Shown here piece by piece: positions 1-5,258 of a DNA stretch of 5,258 nucleotides (position 1 is its first letter; the number at the start of each line of letters is the position of its first letter). Origin of the DNA: Ventricola sp036297385. GTDB taxonomy: Bacteria; Bacillota; Clostridia; Christensenellales; Aristaeellaceae. Made by a program: the position numbers and the translations under genes. Under the pieces are notes generated by a model that was given only the letters and a program-made list of their open reading frames with translations, did no database searches and had not been told where the DNA came from. The stretch spans positions 1 to 5,258 of the forward strand of contig JAXJLD010000170.1 in the NCBI GenBank assembly GCA_036297385.1. The letters run 5' to 3'.

Positions 1-942
1 GGCCAGGACAATGTGACTGTACTTAAATGCCTCGGAGATCAGCTGGGAGACATGAGTGGAGGACACATCGTACATCGCCACCTTGCTCATGCCCTTATCG
101 CAGAGCGACACCGCCAGCGCCTGCGCCGCGTTCTCCGTGTTGCCGTACATAGAGGCGTAGACGATGAGCACGCCCTGGGTCTCAGGGGCATAGCGGCTCC
201 ATGTGTCGTACTTTTCGATGAACCAGCCCAGATCCTTGCGCCACACGGGGCCGTGGAGCGGGCAGATGTACTTGATCTGATCCAAAACGCCGCCGGCCTT
301 TTTCAGCAGGAGCTGGATGTGGGGGCCATACTTGCCCACGATGTTGGTGAGGTAGCGGCGGGCGTCGTCCAGCCAGTCCCGCTCGAAGTCCACCTCGTCG
401 GCGAACAGCTTGCCGTCCAGCGCGCCGAAGGTGCCGAAGGCGTCGGCGGAAAAGAGGACGCCGTCGGTGACGTCGAGGGTCACCATGGCCTCCGGCCAGT
501 GAACCATAGGCGCGCCCACAAAGGTGACGGTGTGCTTGCCGAAGGAGAAGGTGTCGCCCTCCTTCACCTCGATGCACTCATGTCCGTCCACATGGAAGCC
601 GAACTGCCGCATGAGCATGAATGCCTTCTCGTTGGAGATCAGTTTCACCTTGGGATGGCGCAGCAGGATCTCCTCGATGCAGGCGGCGTGATCCGGCTCC
701 AGATGGTTGACCAGCAGGTAGTCCAGCTCGCGGCCATCCAGCACATACGCCAGATTTTCCAAAAGCTGGCGGCAGGCAGACCAGTCCACCGTGTCAAAGA
801 GCACCGTCTTTTCATCCAGCAGGCAGTAGGCGTTGTAGCTTACGCCCCGGGGAATGGGAAAGCAGTTTTCAAACAGGGCCAGGCGATGGTCGTTGGCGCC
901 CACCCAGTAGAGGTCGTTCGTTACTTTACGCACGCAATACAT
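1..942 (-). CDS. A-type flavodiiron protein (O2/NO reductase), C-terminus beyond window
   Basis: Cytoplasmic flavodiiron proteins reduce O2 to water (some reduce NO to N2O), usually with electrons from rubredoxin. The 314 visible codons hold a metallo-beta-lactamase-like domain (about residues 1-245) and the start of a flavodoxin domain. The diiron ligand set is complete: H80-x-E82-x-D84-H85, H148, D167 and H230. The FMN phosphate loop SMYGNTE lies at 264-270. Family members are usually near 390-400 residues, so roughly 80 residues of the flavodoxin domain are missing past position 1; a further C-terminal fusion cannot be excluded. The ATG at 942 follows AAGGAGG (952-958) at 9 nt. The gene starts 23 nt after the stop of the rubredoxin-containing fusion, so the two are very probably co-transcribed and the fusion is a likely electron donor. 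Family assignment is secure; O2 versus NO preference cannot be read from sequence. Confidence 0.95.
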   Translation of the reverse strand, partial: MYCVRKVTNDLYWVGANDHRLALFENCFPIPRGVSYNAYCLLDEKTVLFDTVDWSACRQLLENLAYVLDGRELDYLLVNHLEPDHAACIEEILLRHPKVKLISNEKAFMLMRQFGFHVDGHECIEVKEGDTFSFGKHTVTFVGAPMVHWPEAMVTLDVTDGVLFSADAFGTFGALDGKLFADEVDFERDWLDDARRYLTNIVGKYGPHIQLLLKKAGGVLDQIKYICPLHGPVWRKDLGWFIEKYDTWSRYAPETQGVLIVYASMYGNTENAAQALAVSLCDKGMSKVAMYDVSSTHVSQLISEAFKYSHIVLA

Positions 943-951
943 CTTATCTTG

Positions 952-958
952 CCTCCTT
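952..958 (-). promoter_or_regulatory. Strong ribosome binding site of the flavodiiron gene
   Basis: AAGGAGG on the minus strand, 9 nt before the ATG at 942. It fixes the start and lies within the short gap after the upstream stop codon, as expected for an internal operon gene. Confidence 0.8.
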
Positions 959-965
959 CACGGCC

Positions 966-2879
966 TCAAGCCTTTACAAATTGATCCTTCGTCTCCGCGC
1001 ACTCGGGACACACCCACTCGGCGGGAAGCTGCTCAAAGAGCGTACCGGGCGCGATCTCGCCGTCCTCGTCGCCCAACTCCGGCACATACTCGTAGCCGCA
1101 GCCGCTGCAGACGTAGCGGTCGCCGATGGGGGCGGGCTTCGGCGGCGTGGGCCGCTTCATCTTTACCATGGGCGGCGCGGGCAGCTTTTCGCCGCTATCC
1201 AGCGCGGCAGTGAGCAGGGGCAGGATCTCCTCCACATCGCCCACGATGCCGTAGTCGCAGTTCTTGAAGATAGGCGCGTTACCGTTCTTATTGATGGCCA
1301 CGATGGTGGAGGCGTCCTTGATGCCCTTAAGGTGCTGGGATGCGCCGGAGATGCCGCAGGCGATGTACAGATTGCCGGTGAACTTCTGACCGGACATACC
1401 CACATAGCGGTTCAGCGGCAGATATTTGAGAGTCTCCGCCACAGGGCGGGAAGAACCGATGGCCGCGCCGGCGGCCTTGGCCAGCGACTCTACCAGTTTC
1501 ATGTTCTTTTTCTCCCCGATGCCCTTGCCCGCGGAGACCACCCGCTCCGCCTGCGGGATGGGCGTATCCATAGGGATGCCCACGGAGAAGTCGTGACCAT
1601 CCTTCTTCAGCGCCGCCACAAGGTCGGCCACCTGCTGGGCAGCATCCCCCTCTCGGAAGATGGTCTTTTTGCGAATGCCGGTGATGGGCGCGGGTTTCTT
1701 GGCCGCCGAACGGCTCTCGCCGCCGGAGCTCTTGCCCAGCCTGCCCAACAGATGAGAGGCGATGACCACCCGCTGGATCTCGTTAGTGCCCTCGTAGAGG
1801 GTGGTGATCTTGGCGTCGCGGTAGGCCCGTTCCACCTCCATGCCCTTGAGGTAGCCGCTGCCGCCGTGGATCTGCAAGGCATCGTTGGTGACCTCCAGCG
1901 CGATGTCCGAGGCGTACATCTTCGCCATGGCGGACTCCATGCCGTAAGGCGCGTGCTGCTCCTTCAGCTCCGCCGCGGAGTAGATGAGGAACCGGGCGCA
2001 GCGCAGCTTGGTTGCCATATCCGCCAGCTTGAAGGCGATGCTCTGCTGGGCCGCGATGGGCTTGCCGAACTGGACGCGCTCCTTGGAATAGCTCAACGCG
2101 TGCTCAAACGCGCCCTGGGCGATGCCCAGCGCCTGCGCGGCGATGCCGATGCGTCCGCCGTCCAGCGTGGACATGGCAATCTTGAAGCCCTCGCCCTCCT
2201 TGCCCAATAGGTTTTCCTTGGGAACCTTCACGTTGTTGAAGATCAGCTCCGCCGTGGAGGAGGAGCGAATACCCATCTTGTCATAGTGGTCGCCGAACTC
2301 AAAGCCCTTCCAGCCCTTCTCCACGATGAAAGCGGAGATGCCCCGGGTGCCGATGTCCGGCGTGGTGACAGCGAAAACCACATAGGTGTCCGCCTTAGGG
2401 GCGTTGGTAATGAAGATCTTGCCGCCGTTGAGGAGGTAGTAGTCCCCCTTATCCAGCGCCGTGGTCTCCGTACCGCCGGCGTCGGATCCGGCGTTGGTCT
2501 CCGTAAGGCCGAAGGCGCCGATCTTCTCGCCCTTGGCCAGCGGAACCAGATATTTCTTCTTCTGCTCCTCGGTGCCATAGGCGAAAATGGGCCATGAGCC
2601 GAGGGAGACGTGGGCGGAGAGGATTACGCCCGTGCCGCCGTCCACACGGGCCAGCTCCTCCACCGCGATGGCGTAGCTCAGAGCATCAAGACCGGCACCG
2701 CCGTACTCCTTGGGGTAGGGAATGCCCATCCAGCCCAGCTTACCCAGCTTCTTGACAGCCTCCTCGGGAAACTCGTTGTTCTGATCCATTAAAAATGCGA
2801 GGGGCTTGATCTCCTCCTCCGCAAAACTCCGGATCTTCGCGCGCAGCTCTTCGTGCGCCGCCGTGGTTTGAAACAACAT
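966..2879 (-). CDS. Acyl-CoA dehydrogenase / ETF-alpha FAD domain / rubredoxin fusion
   Basis: A 637-residue three-module flavoprotein. Residues 1-380 are a complete short-chain acyl-CoA dehydrogenase: signature GLTETNAGSD at 124-133, QIHGGSGY at 336-343, and catalytic base E363 in LYEGTNE, the position used in butyryl-CoA dehydrogenases. A Lys/Ser/Pro-rich linker (about 381-400) leads to an ETF alpha C-terminal FAD domain (about 400-562) with SSRP at 476-479, YVGMSG at 492-497, GISGASQH at 509-516, INKNGNAPIF at 529-538 and DYGIVGD at 542-548. S496 takes the place of the usual flavin-contacting Thr. A Pro-rich linker (566-585) leads to rubredoxin with CSGC at 591-594 and CPEC at 624-627. ETF alpha domain I and ETF beta are absent, so NADH-linked bifurcation by this chain alone is unlikely. 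The likely path is acyl-CoA to FAD to FAD to Fe(Cys)4. The ATG follows AGGAGG (2887-2892) at 7 nt. It lies 22 nt after the Rrf2 gene and 23 nt before the flavodiiron gene. Module identities are near certain; the substrate is not determined. Confidence 0.95.
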   Translation of the reverse strand: MLFQTTAAHEELRAKIRSFAEEEIKPLAFLMDQNNEFPEEAVKKLGKLGWMGIPYPKEYGGAGLDALSYAIAVEELARVDGGTGVILSAHVSLGSWPIFAYGTEEQKKKYLVPLAKGEKIGAFGLTETNAGSDAGGTETTALDKGDYYLLNGGKIFITNAPKADTYVVFAVTTPDIGTRGISAFIVEKGWKGFEFGDHYDKMGIRSSSTAELIFNNVKVPKENLLGKEGEGFKIAMSTLDGGRIGIAAQALGIAQGAFEHALSYSKERVQFGKPIAAQQSIAFKLADMATKLRCARFLIYSAAELKEQHAPYGMESAMAKMYASDIALEVTNDALQIHGGSGYLKGMEVERAYRDAKITTLYEGTNEIQRVVIASHLLGRLGKSSGGESRSAAKKPAPITGIRKKTIFREGDAAQQVADLVAALKKDGHDFSVGIPMDTPIPQAERVVSAGKGIGEKKNMKLVESLAKAAGAAIGSSRPVAETLKYLPLNRYVGMSGQKFTGNLYIACGISGASQHLKGIKDASTIVAINKNGNAPIFKNCDYGIVGDVEEILPLLTAALDSGEKLPAPPMVKMKRPTPPKPAPIGDRYVCSGCGYEYVPELGDEDGEIAPGTLFEQLPAEWVCPECAETKDQFVKA

Positions 2880-2901
2880 ACGGGTACCTCCTTTTAAAAT
2901 T

Positions 2902-3333
2902 TTACAGCTTGCTTGTATCTTGGGGATCGGATCCGCCGGTCAGCAGCCTGCGCAGGCTCACGGCACGGAACGCCTCGTCCTGCTTTTGCTGCAAGGCCGC
3001 CAGCTGACAGTGGATGGCGCACCGCCCATGCTTGTCATGCCAGCGGCATTCATATCCCGGCTCCATGCAGGCGCACAGGATGCCCCGCTCCCCCACGACC
3101 CCCATGAGATCGTAGAGGGAGGTCGCGTCCAGATCGCAGGACAGCTCGCAGCCGCCGAGAGCGCCGCGGCTCACCCGCACCAAATTGCCGGCGGAGAGCT
3201 TGCGCAGAATCTGGTAGGCAAACTGATTGGGGATCAATTCCGTTTCCGACATCTCGGCCACCGAATGCTTCTCCCCGTCCAGCAGCACCCGCAAAATGCG
3301 CAGCGCGTAGTCCGTCTCTTTGGTGATGATCAT
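2902..3333 (-). CDS. Rrf2-family transcriptional regulator with a cysteine cluster
   Basis: A 143-residue winged-helix regulator of the IscR/NsrR/Rrf2 family. The N-terminus MIITKETDYALRIL is typical. The helix-turn-helix and wing cover about 24-63 (IPNQFAYQILRKL, then RGALGG). A Cys-rich segment (C87, C89, C96, C105, C109, counted from this start) lies where relatives bind an Fe-S cluster through three Cys, so redox, O2 or NO sensing is plausible; the spacing is not the exact IscR or NsrR pattern. The ATG at 3333 is preferred over the in-frame ATG at 3342 because AAAGAGG (3343-3349) is 9 nt from the former but abuts the latter. It is first in an operon with the dehydrogenase-rubredoxin fusion and the flavodiiron gene. 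A 25-bp palindrome over its own promoter suggests autorepression and control of the whole operon. Confidence 0.92.
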   Translation of the reverse strand: MIITKETDYALRILRVLLDGEKHSVAEMSETELIPNQFAYQILRKLSAGNLVRVSRGALGGCELSCDLDATSLYDLMGVVGERGILCACMEPGYECRWHDKHGRCAIHCQLAALQQKQDEAFRAVSLRRLLTGGSDPQDTSKL

Positions 3334-3368
3334 GCTCCACATCCTCTTTTCGCTTGCTTGTTAATACT

Positions 3369-3397
3369 ATCATATCAATCTTGATAAATTTTGTCAA
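3369..3397 (-). promoter_or_regulatory. Consensus housekeeping-type promoter of the rrf2-fusion-flavodiiron operon
   Basis: On the minus strand there is a perfect -35 box TTGACA (3392-3397), a 17-bp spacer and -10 box TATGAT (3369-3374), about 35 bp before the Rrf2 start codon. Such a strong promoter needs control, which the overlapping palindrome would supply. Confidence 0.85.
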
Positions 3398-3401
3398 GAT
3401 T
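3377..3401. promoter_or_regulatory. 25-bp palindrome, probable Rrf2 operator
   Basis: The arms AATCTTGA and TCAAGATT are perfectly complementary over 8 bp. The 9-bp centre is itself nearly symmetric (AAA-A-TTT flanked by one mismatched pair), giving 11 of 12 paired positions. It covers the -35 box and most of the spacer of the promoter just before the Rrf2 gene. Size and symmetry fit the long AT-rich dyads bound by Rrf2 dimers. Binding by the adjacent regulator is inferred from position. Confidence 0.7.
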
Positions 3402-3447
3402 ATTTCAAAAAATATTGCTTTCATACAGACCGCCCCAGCACGGGTCA

Positions 3448-3473
3448 GCTTCGCTTTCCATTCAGCGAAAAGC
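3448..3473. other. Bulged inverted repeat over the end of the 21-codon frame
   Basis: GCTTCGCT (3448-3455) pairs with AGCGAAAAGC (3464-3473) around an 8-nt loop, with a two-base bulge. It overlaps the stop codon of the short frame. No U-run follows on the minus strand, so it does not look like an intrinsic terminator. It may be a leader RNA hairpin or chance. Confidence 0.3.
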
Positions 3474-3527
3474 CATGTTCCTTTTCATATTGACAATCTC
3501 CTGATCGGGATTGAGCTTGATTTTCAT
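3462..3527 (-). pseudogene. 21-codon frame, likely remnant of a ferredoxin:thioredoxin reductase-like gene (or leader peptide)
   Basis: A short frame with a good ribosome site (AGAGGTGG, 3533-3540, 8 nt from the ATG) and its own upstream promoter with an activator site. The product starts MKIKLNPDQEIV and ends 9 codons later at TGA. From memory of the family, this beginning resembles the N-terminus of small ferredoxin:thioredoxin reductase catalytic-domain proteins of anaerobes, which go on to a conserved GGYCPC segment of a roughly 100-residue protein. No such Cys motif appears downstream in any frame, so the gene seems truncated by an internal deletion. Twelve residues are weak evidence. 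The alternative is a genuine small protein or a leader peptide for the Rrf2 operon. That translation initiates is fairly likely; the family link is tentative. Confidence 0.4.
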
Positions 3528-3564
3528 GTTCGCCACCTCTTTCTTGTTTATTGATTGTGGCTTT

Positions 3565-3606
3565 ATCATACCGCAGGACAAAGTCTTTTTCTGTGACGAG
3601 GTTACA
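3565..3606 (-). promoter_or_regulatory. Promoter with Crp/Fnr-type site before the 21-codon frame
   Basis: A dyad TGTGACGAGGTTACA (plus-strand reading, 3592-3606) has one mismatched arm pair. Its centre is 29 bp upstream of the first base of a -10 box TATGAT (3565-3570, minus strand). No good -35 box exists at the right distance, so the site centre falls near -41, the class II activator position. The dyad and its flank match the site before rubrerythrin almost base for base (AAYGTRACYTCGTCACRGAA on the minus strand). Confidence 0.65.
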
Positions 3607-3611
3607 TTGAT

Positions 3612-3645
3612 AAAAAAATCCGGTGCTTTTGGAGCACCGGATTTT
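3612..3645 (-). terminator. Intrinsic terminator of the rubrerythrin-desulfoferrodoxin operon
   Basis: A perfect 13-bp stem (3615-3627 with 3633-3645) with GC-rich core ATCCGGTGCT and a 5-nt loop ends in seven consecutive T residues when read on the minus strand (3612-3618). It begins 11 bp after the desulfoferrodoxin stop codon. Confidence 0.95.
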
Positions 3646-3656
3646 AAGAAGGTGAA

Positions 3657-4031
3657 TTACGCTTTCCACAGACTGTGGAGGTTGCAGTAGGCGTAGACCG
3701 CCTCGACCTCATCGCCCTCGCAGAGAGCGAAGCAGACCTCCGGCTTTTCGCCGGGATGCAGTTCCTTACGCTGATTGCCCTGCTTGGTCTGGAGAGATAC
3801 CCATTCGATGTAGTGCTCCGGCAGCATGGGGTGCTCTACGGAGCCGACCTTGACATGGACGATGCCGTTTTCCACCGTCCAGACAGGAACGTGCTTCTCC
3901 ACGGCGGCATCGGTGGTGCCGGGAACGATCTCGCTCATCGGCTCGCCGCAGCAGACGACAGGGACGCCTGCGTCCTTAACTTTAGCAATGATGTTGCCAC
4001 AATGCTTGCAAATGTAAAACTTCTGCTCCAT
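3657..4031 (-). CDS. dfx: Desulfoferrodoxin (two-iron superoxide reductase)
   Basis: A cytoplasmic enzyme reducing superoxide to hydrogen peroxide without making O2, with electrons typically from rubredoxin. At 124 residues it has the full two-domain form. The N-terminal desulforedoxin-type domain has Fe(Cys)4 ligands C8, C11, C27 and C28. The C-terminal neelaredoxin-like domain has the Fe(His)4Cys active site: H47, H67, H73, C116 and H119, with the conserved E45-K46 pair in EKHVP and the HPMLPEHYIEW and CNLH motifs. The ATG at 4031 follows AAGGAG at 7 nt. The gene starts 21 nt after the rubrerythrin stop and is followed by a strong terminator, so it is the last gene of that operon. The pairing makes sense: peroxide made here is removed by rubrerythrin. 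No residue looks missing. Confidence 0.97.
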   Translation of the reverse strand: MEQKFYICKHCGNIIAKVKDAGVPVVCCGEPMSEIVPGTTDAAVEKHVPVWTVENGIVHVKVGSVEHPMLPEHYIEWVSLQTKQGNQRKELHPGEKPEVCFALCEGDEVEAVYAYCNLHSLWKA

Positions 4032-4052
4032 GATAATTCTCCTTTTCTTTCT

Positions 4053-4595
4053 TTAATAGTTTTCTGCGTGAATTTCAAAATAGCTCTGGGGATGATTGCA
4101 GGTGGGGCAAACCTCCGGGGCCTTCTCGCCCACGACGATGTGACCGCAGTTGCGGCACTCCCACACCTTGACCTCGCTCTTGGCGAAGACCTCCGCCATC
4201 TCCACATTGTGCAGCAGGGCACGGTAGCGCTCCTCGTGGTGCTTTTCAATGGCGGCGACCATGCGGAAACGCTGGGCCAGCGCATGGAAACCTTCCTCAT
4301 CGGCTGTTTTGGCAAAGCCGTCGTACATATCCGTCCACTCGTAGTTCTCACCCTCAGCGGCGGCGAGAAGATTTTCGGCAGTGTCGCCAATGCCGTTCAG
4401 CTCTTTGAACCACAGCTTGGCGTGTTCCTTCTCATTATCAGCGGTTTTGAGGAACAGTGCCGCGATCTGCTCGTAGCCTTCCTTCTTGGCCTTGGATGCA
4501 AAATAGGTGTACTTGTTGCGCGCCTCGGACTCACCGGCAAAGGCAGCCATCAGGTTTTTTTCGGTTTGAGTTCCTGCGTATTTCGTTTCTTTCAT
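4053..4595 (-). CDS. rbr: Rubrerythrin (NADH/rubredoxin-linked peroxidase type)
   Basis: A cytoplasmic peroxidase reducing hydrogen peroxide to water at a non-haem diiron site. From the chosen start it has 180 residues: a four-helix ferritin-like domain (about 8-138) followed by a C-terminal rubredoxin-like domain. Likely diiron residues are E22 (GESEARNKY), E55-x-x-H58, the Glu pair at 100-101 (DEEGF), and E117-x-x-H120. Rubredoxin cysteines are C147, C150, C163 and C166, in the normal rather than reversed domain order. The ATG at 4595 is chosen because AAGGAG (4604-4609) lies 8 nt before it; an in-frame GTG at 4604 overlaps that ribosome site and cannot be used sensibly. It is the first gene of an operon with desulfoferrodoxin, 79 bp after the Crp/Fnr gene, and carries an activator-type dyad in its promoter. 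Confidence 0.97.
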   Translation of the reverse strand: MKETKYAGTQTEKNLMAAFAGESEARNKYTYFASKAKKEGYEQIAALFLKTADNEKEHAKLWFKELNGIGDTAENLLAAAEGENYEWTDMYDGFAKTADEEGFHALAQRFRMVAAIEKHHEERYRALLHNVEMAEVFAKSEVKVWECRNCGHIVVGEKAPEVCPTCNHPQSYFEIHAENY

Positions 4596-4626
4596 GGTGG
4601 ACACTCCTTCCTGCTTTTCTGCTTTT

Positions 4627-4667
4627 ATTGTAGCAAATCTATGATTTTATTCCGTGACGAAGTCACG
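4627..4667 (-). promoter_or_regulatory. Rubrerythrin promoter with perfect Crp/Fnr-type dyad
   Basis: CGTGACGAAGTCACG (4653-4667) is a dyad of perfect 6-bp arms around 3 bp. Its centre is 28 bp upstream of an extended -10 element TGCTACAAT on the minus strand (hexamer 4627-4632). The predicted start is near 4620, placing the dyad centre near -40. No recognisable -35 box is present, which fits class II activation. The neighbouring Crp/Fnr protein is the obvious candidate. Confidence 0.75.
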
Positions 4668-4674
4668 TTCCTTT

Positions 4675-5258
4675 TTATTTTAGACGATTTAGTCTGTTCT
4701 TATCCCGCAGCGTGATTGCACCACGCTTCAGCTCCACCAGTCCGTCCTCCGAGAAGCTTTTGAGCATCCGTGCCACTGCCTCCCGTGCCGAGCTGATGTG
4801 CTGGGCGATCTGCTCATGGGTCATGCGTATCGTGTCGGAGCCGGTACGTTCTGCTTCGGCAAGGAGAAATTCTGCCAGCCGCTGATCCAATCCCTTGAAC
4901 ATAATCTGCTGCATCGCCCACATCACATCAGAAAACCGTTTCGTTGCCAGTTCATAGAGAAAGCAGCGGACATGGAGATTTTTCTCCTTGAGTGCAGCAA
5001 TGACAATTGCAGGGATAATCAGAACGTCCGTATCCATTCCGGCAGTCATTTGCGTATCAAAGGTGATCTGACTGATCACGCAGGAGGCGGAAAGCACGCA
5101 TAGTTCGCCCGGATACAGGCGGAACAGCGTTACCTCCCGCCCCTCATCAGAGAGAAGATAGGTGCGGATCTCGCCGGAAAGAATAAGCAGCATTCCGAGA
5201 CATTCATTGTCGCTGCTGTGAACGAACGCACCCTTTTTATAATGACGGACAAAGGCAC
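4675..5258 (-). CDS. Crp/Fnr-family transcriptional regulator, N-terminus beyond window
   Basis: The reading frame is open to the window edge; 193 residues are visible and perhaps 25-30 are missing. An internal ATG at 5193 is not the start, because upstream codons continue the effector fold (KKGAFVHSSDNECLG before MLLILSGEIR). The order is a cNMP-type beta-roll (visible residues to about 95), a dimerisation helix (about 100-125) and a helix-turn-helix (about 140-185). The recognition helix SSAREAVARML carries R-E-x-V-x-R, the spacing used by E. coli CRP (R180, E181, R185) to read TGTGA half-sites, and both nearby dyads contain such half-sites. A Cys pair in GELCVLSASC within the effector domain, plus another Cys near the visible start, could be redox-sensitive; the N-terminal Cys set of a Fnr-type Fe-S cluster cannot be judged here. 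It lies 79 bp upstream of rubrerythrin. The effector is unknown. Confidence 0.93.
   Translation of the reverse strand, partial: AFVRHYKKGAFVHSSDNECLGMLLILSGEIRTYLLSDEGREVTLFRLYPGELCVLSASCVISQITFDTQMTAGMDTDVLIIPAIVIAALKEKNLHVRCFLYELATKRFSDVMWAMQQIMFKGLDQRLAEFLLAEAERTGSDTIRMTHEQIAQHISSAREAVARMLKSFSEDGLVELKRGAITLRDKNRLNRLK

Noticed and set aside
13..2210. Long plus-strand open frames opposite the flavodiiron and fusion genes
   Set aside because: They lie antisense to clear protein families, have low-complexity Arg/Ala/His/Gly-rich products from GC-rich codons read backwards, and lack ribosome sites. They are shadow frames.
3340..3342. ATG at 3342 as the Rrf2 start
   Set aside because: The ribosome site directly abuts this codon; the ATG at 3333 has 9-nt spacing and gives the typical MIITKETDYAL beginning.
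3445..3669. A 74-codon minus-strand open frame crossing the terminator and activated promoter
   Set aside because: It would be translated through a strong intrinsic terminator and the promoter, has no ribosome site, overlaps the desulfoferrodoxin end and resembles no family.
4602..4604. GTG at 4604 as the rubrerythrin start
   Set aside because: It overlaps the AAGGAG ribosome site; the ATG at 4595 has ideal 8-nt spacing and gives the usual family N-terminus.
4653..4667. The dyad after the Crp/Fnr stop codon as an intrinsic terminator
   Set aside because: The stem is only 6 bp with a 3-nt loop and no U-run follows on the minus strand. The T-rich side would suit plus-strand transcription, where there is no gene. 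The second copy at the same promoter position supports an operator.
3675..4715. A 346-codon plus-strand open frame opposite desulfoferrodoxin and rubrerythrin
   Set aside because: It is antisense to two complete, motif-perfect genes and spans their intergenic gap, the rubrerythrin promoter and the Crp/Fnr stop. No family features are visible.
1..5258. CRISPR arrays, tRNA or rRNA genes, insertion sequences
   Set aside because: No tandem repeats with spacers, cloverleaf-like segments, transposase motifs or terminal inverted repeats were seen.

Overview
All genes in this window lie on the minus strand, so it reads from high coordinates to low. It is an oxygen- and peroxide-defence locus of an obligate anaerobe. 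GC-rich codon use, strong AGGAGG-type ribosome sites, clostridial-style rubrerythrin, desulfoferrodoxin and flavodiiron proteins, and a short-chain acyl-CoA dehydrogenase suggest a GC-rich, probably butyrate-forming Clostridia member (Oscillospiraceae-like). That placement is inferred from gene content and was not tested by a search.

Layout in transcription order. (1) 5258-4675: a Crp/Fnr-family regulator, cut at its N-terminus by the window edge. (2) 4595-3657: an operon of rubrerythrin and two-iron desulfoferrodoxin (superoxide reductase), closed by a strong intrinsic terminator at 3612-3645. (3) 3606-3462: a second promoter and a 21-codon reading frame. Its first residues resemble the N-terminus of small ferredoxin:thioredoxin reductase catalytic-domain proteins, so it is probably a gene remnant, or else a leader peptide. 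(4) 3401-1: an operon of an Rrf2-family regulator, a three-part fusion (acyl-CoA dehydrogenase, FAD domain of ETF alpha, rubredoxin), and an A-type flavodiiron protein cut at its C-terminus by the window edge.

Two regulatory signals stand out. A 15-bp dyad (consensus YGTRAC-YTC-GTCACR) occurs twice, upstream of rubrerythrin and upstream of the 21-codon frame. Both copies sit about 40 bp before the predicted transcription start, the class II activator position. The adjacent Crp/Fnr protein has a CRP-like R-E-x-V-x-R recognition helix that fits GTGA half-sites. Separately, a near-perfect 25-bp palindrome covers the -35 box and spacer of a consensus promoter before the Rrf2 gene, a natural autorepression site.

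The most interesting element is the fusion protein next to the flavodiiron gene. Together they look like a short electron wire: acyl-CoA to dehydrogenase FAD, to the tethered ETF-type FAD, to rubredoxin iron, to flavodiiron protein, to O2 (or NO). No NADH:rubredoxin oxidoreductase is visible here, so the fusion may be the electron entry point. This is inference from domain content and gene order.
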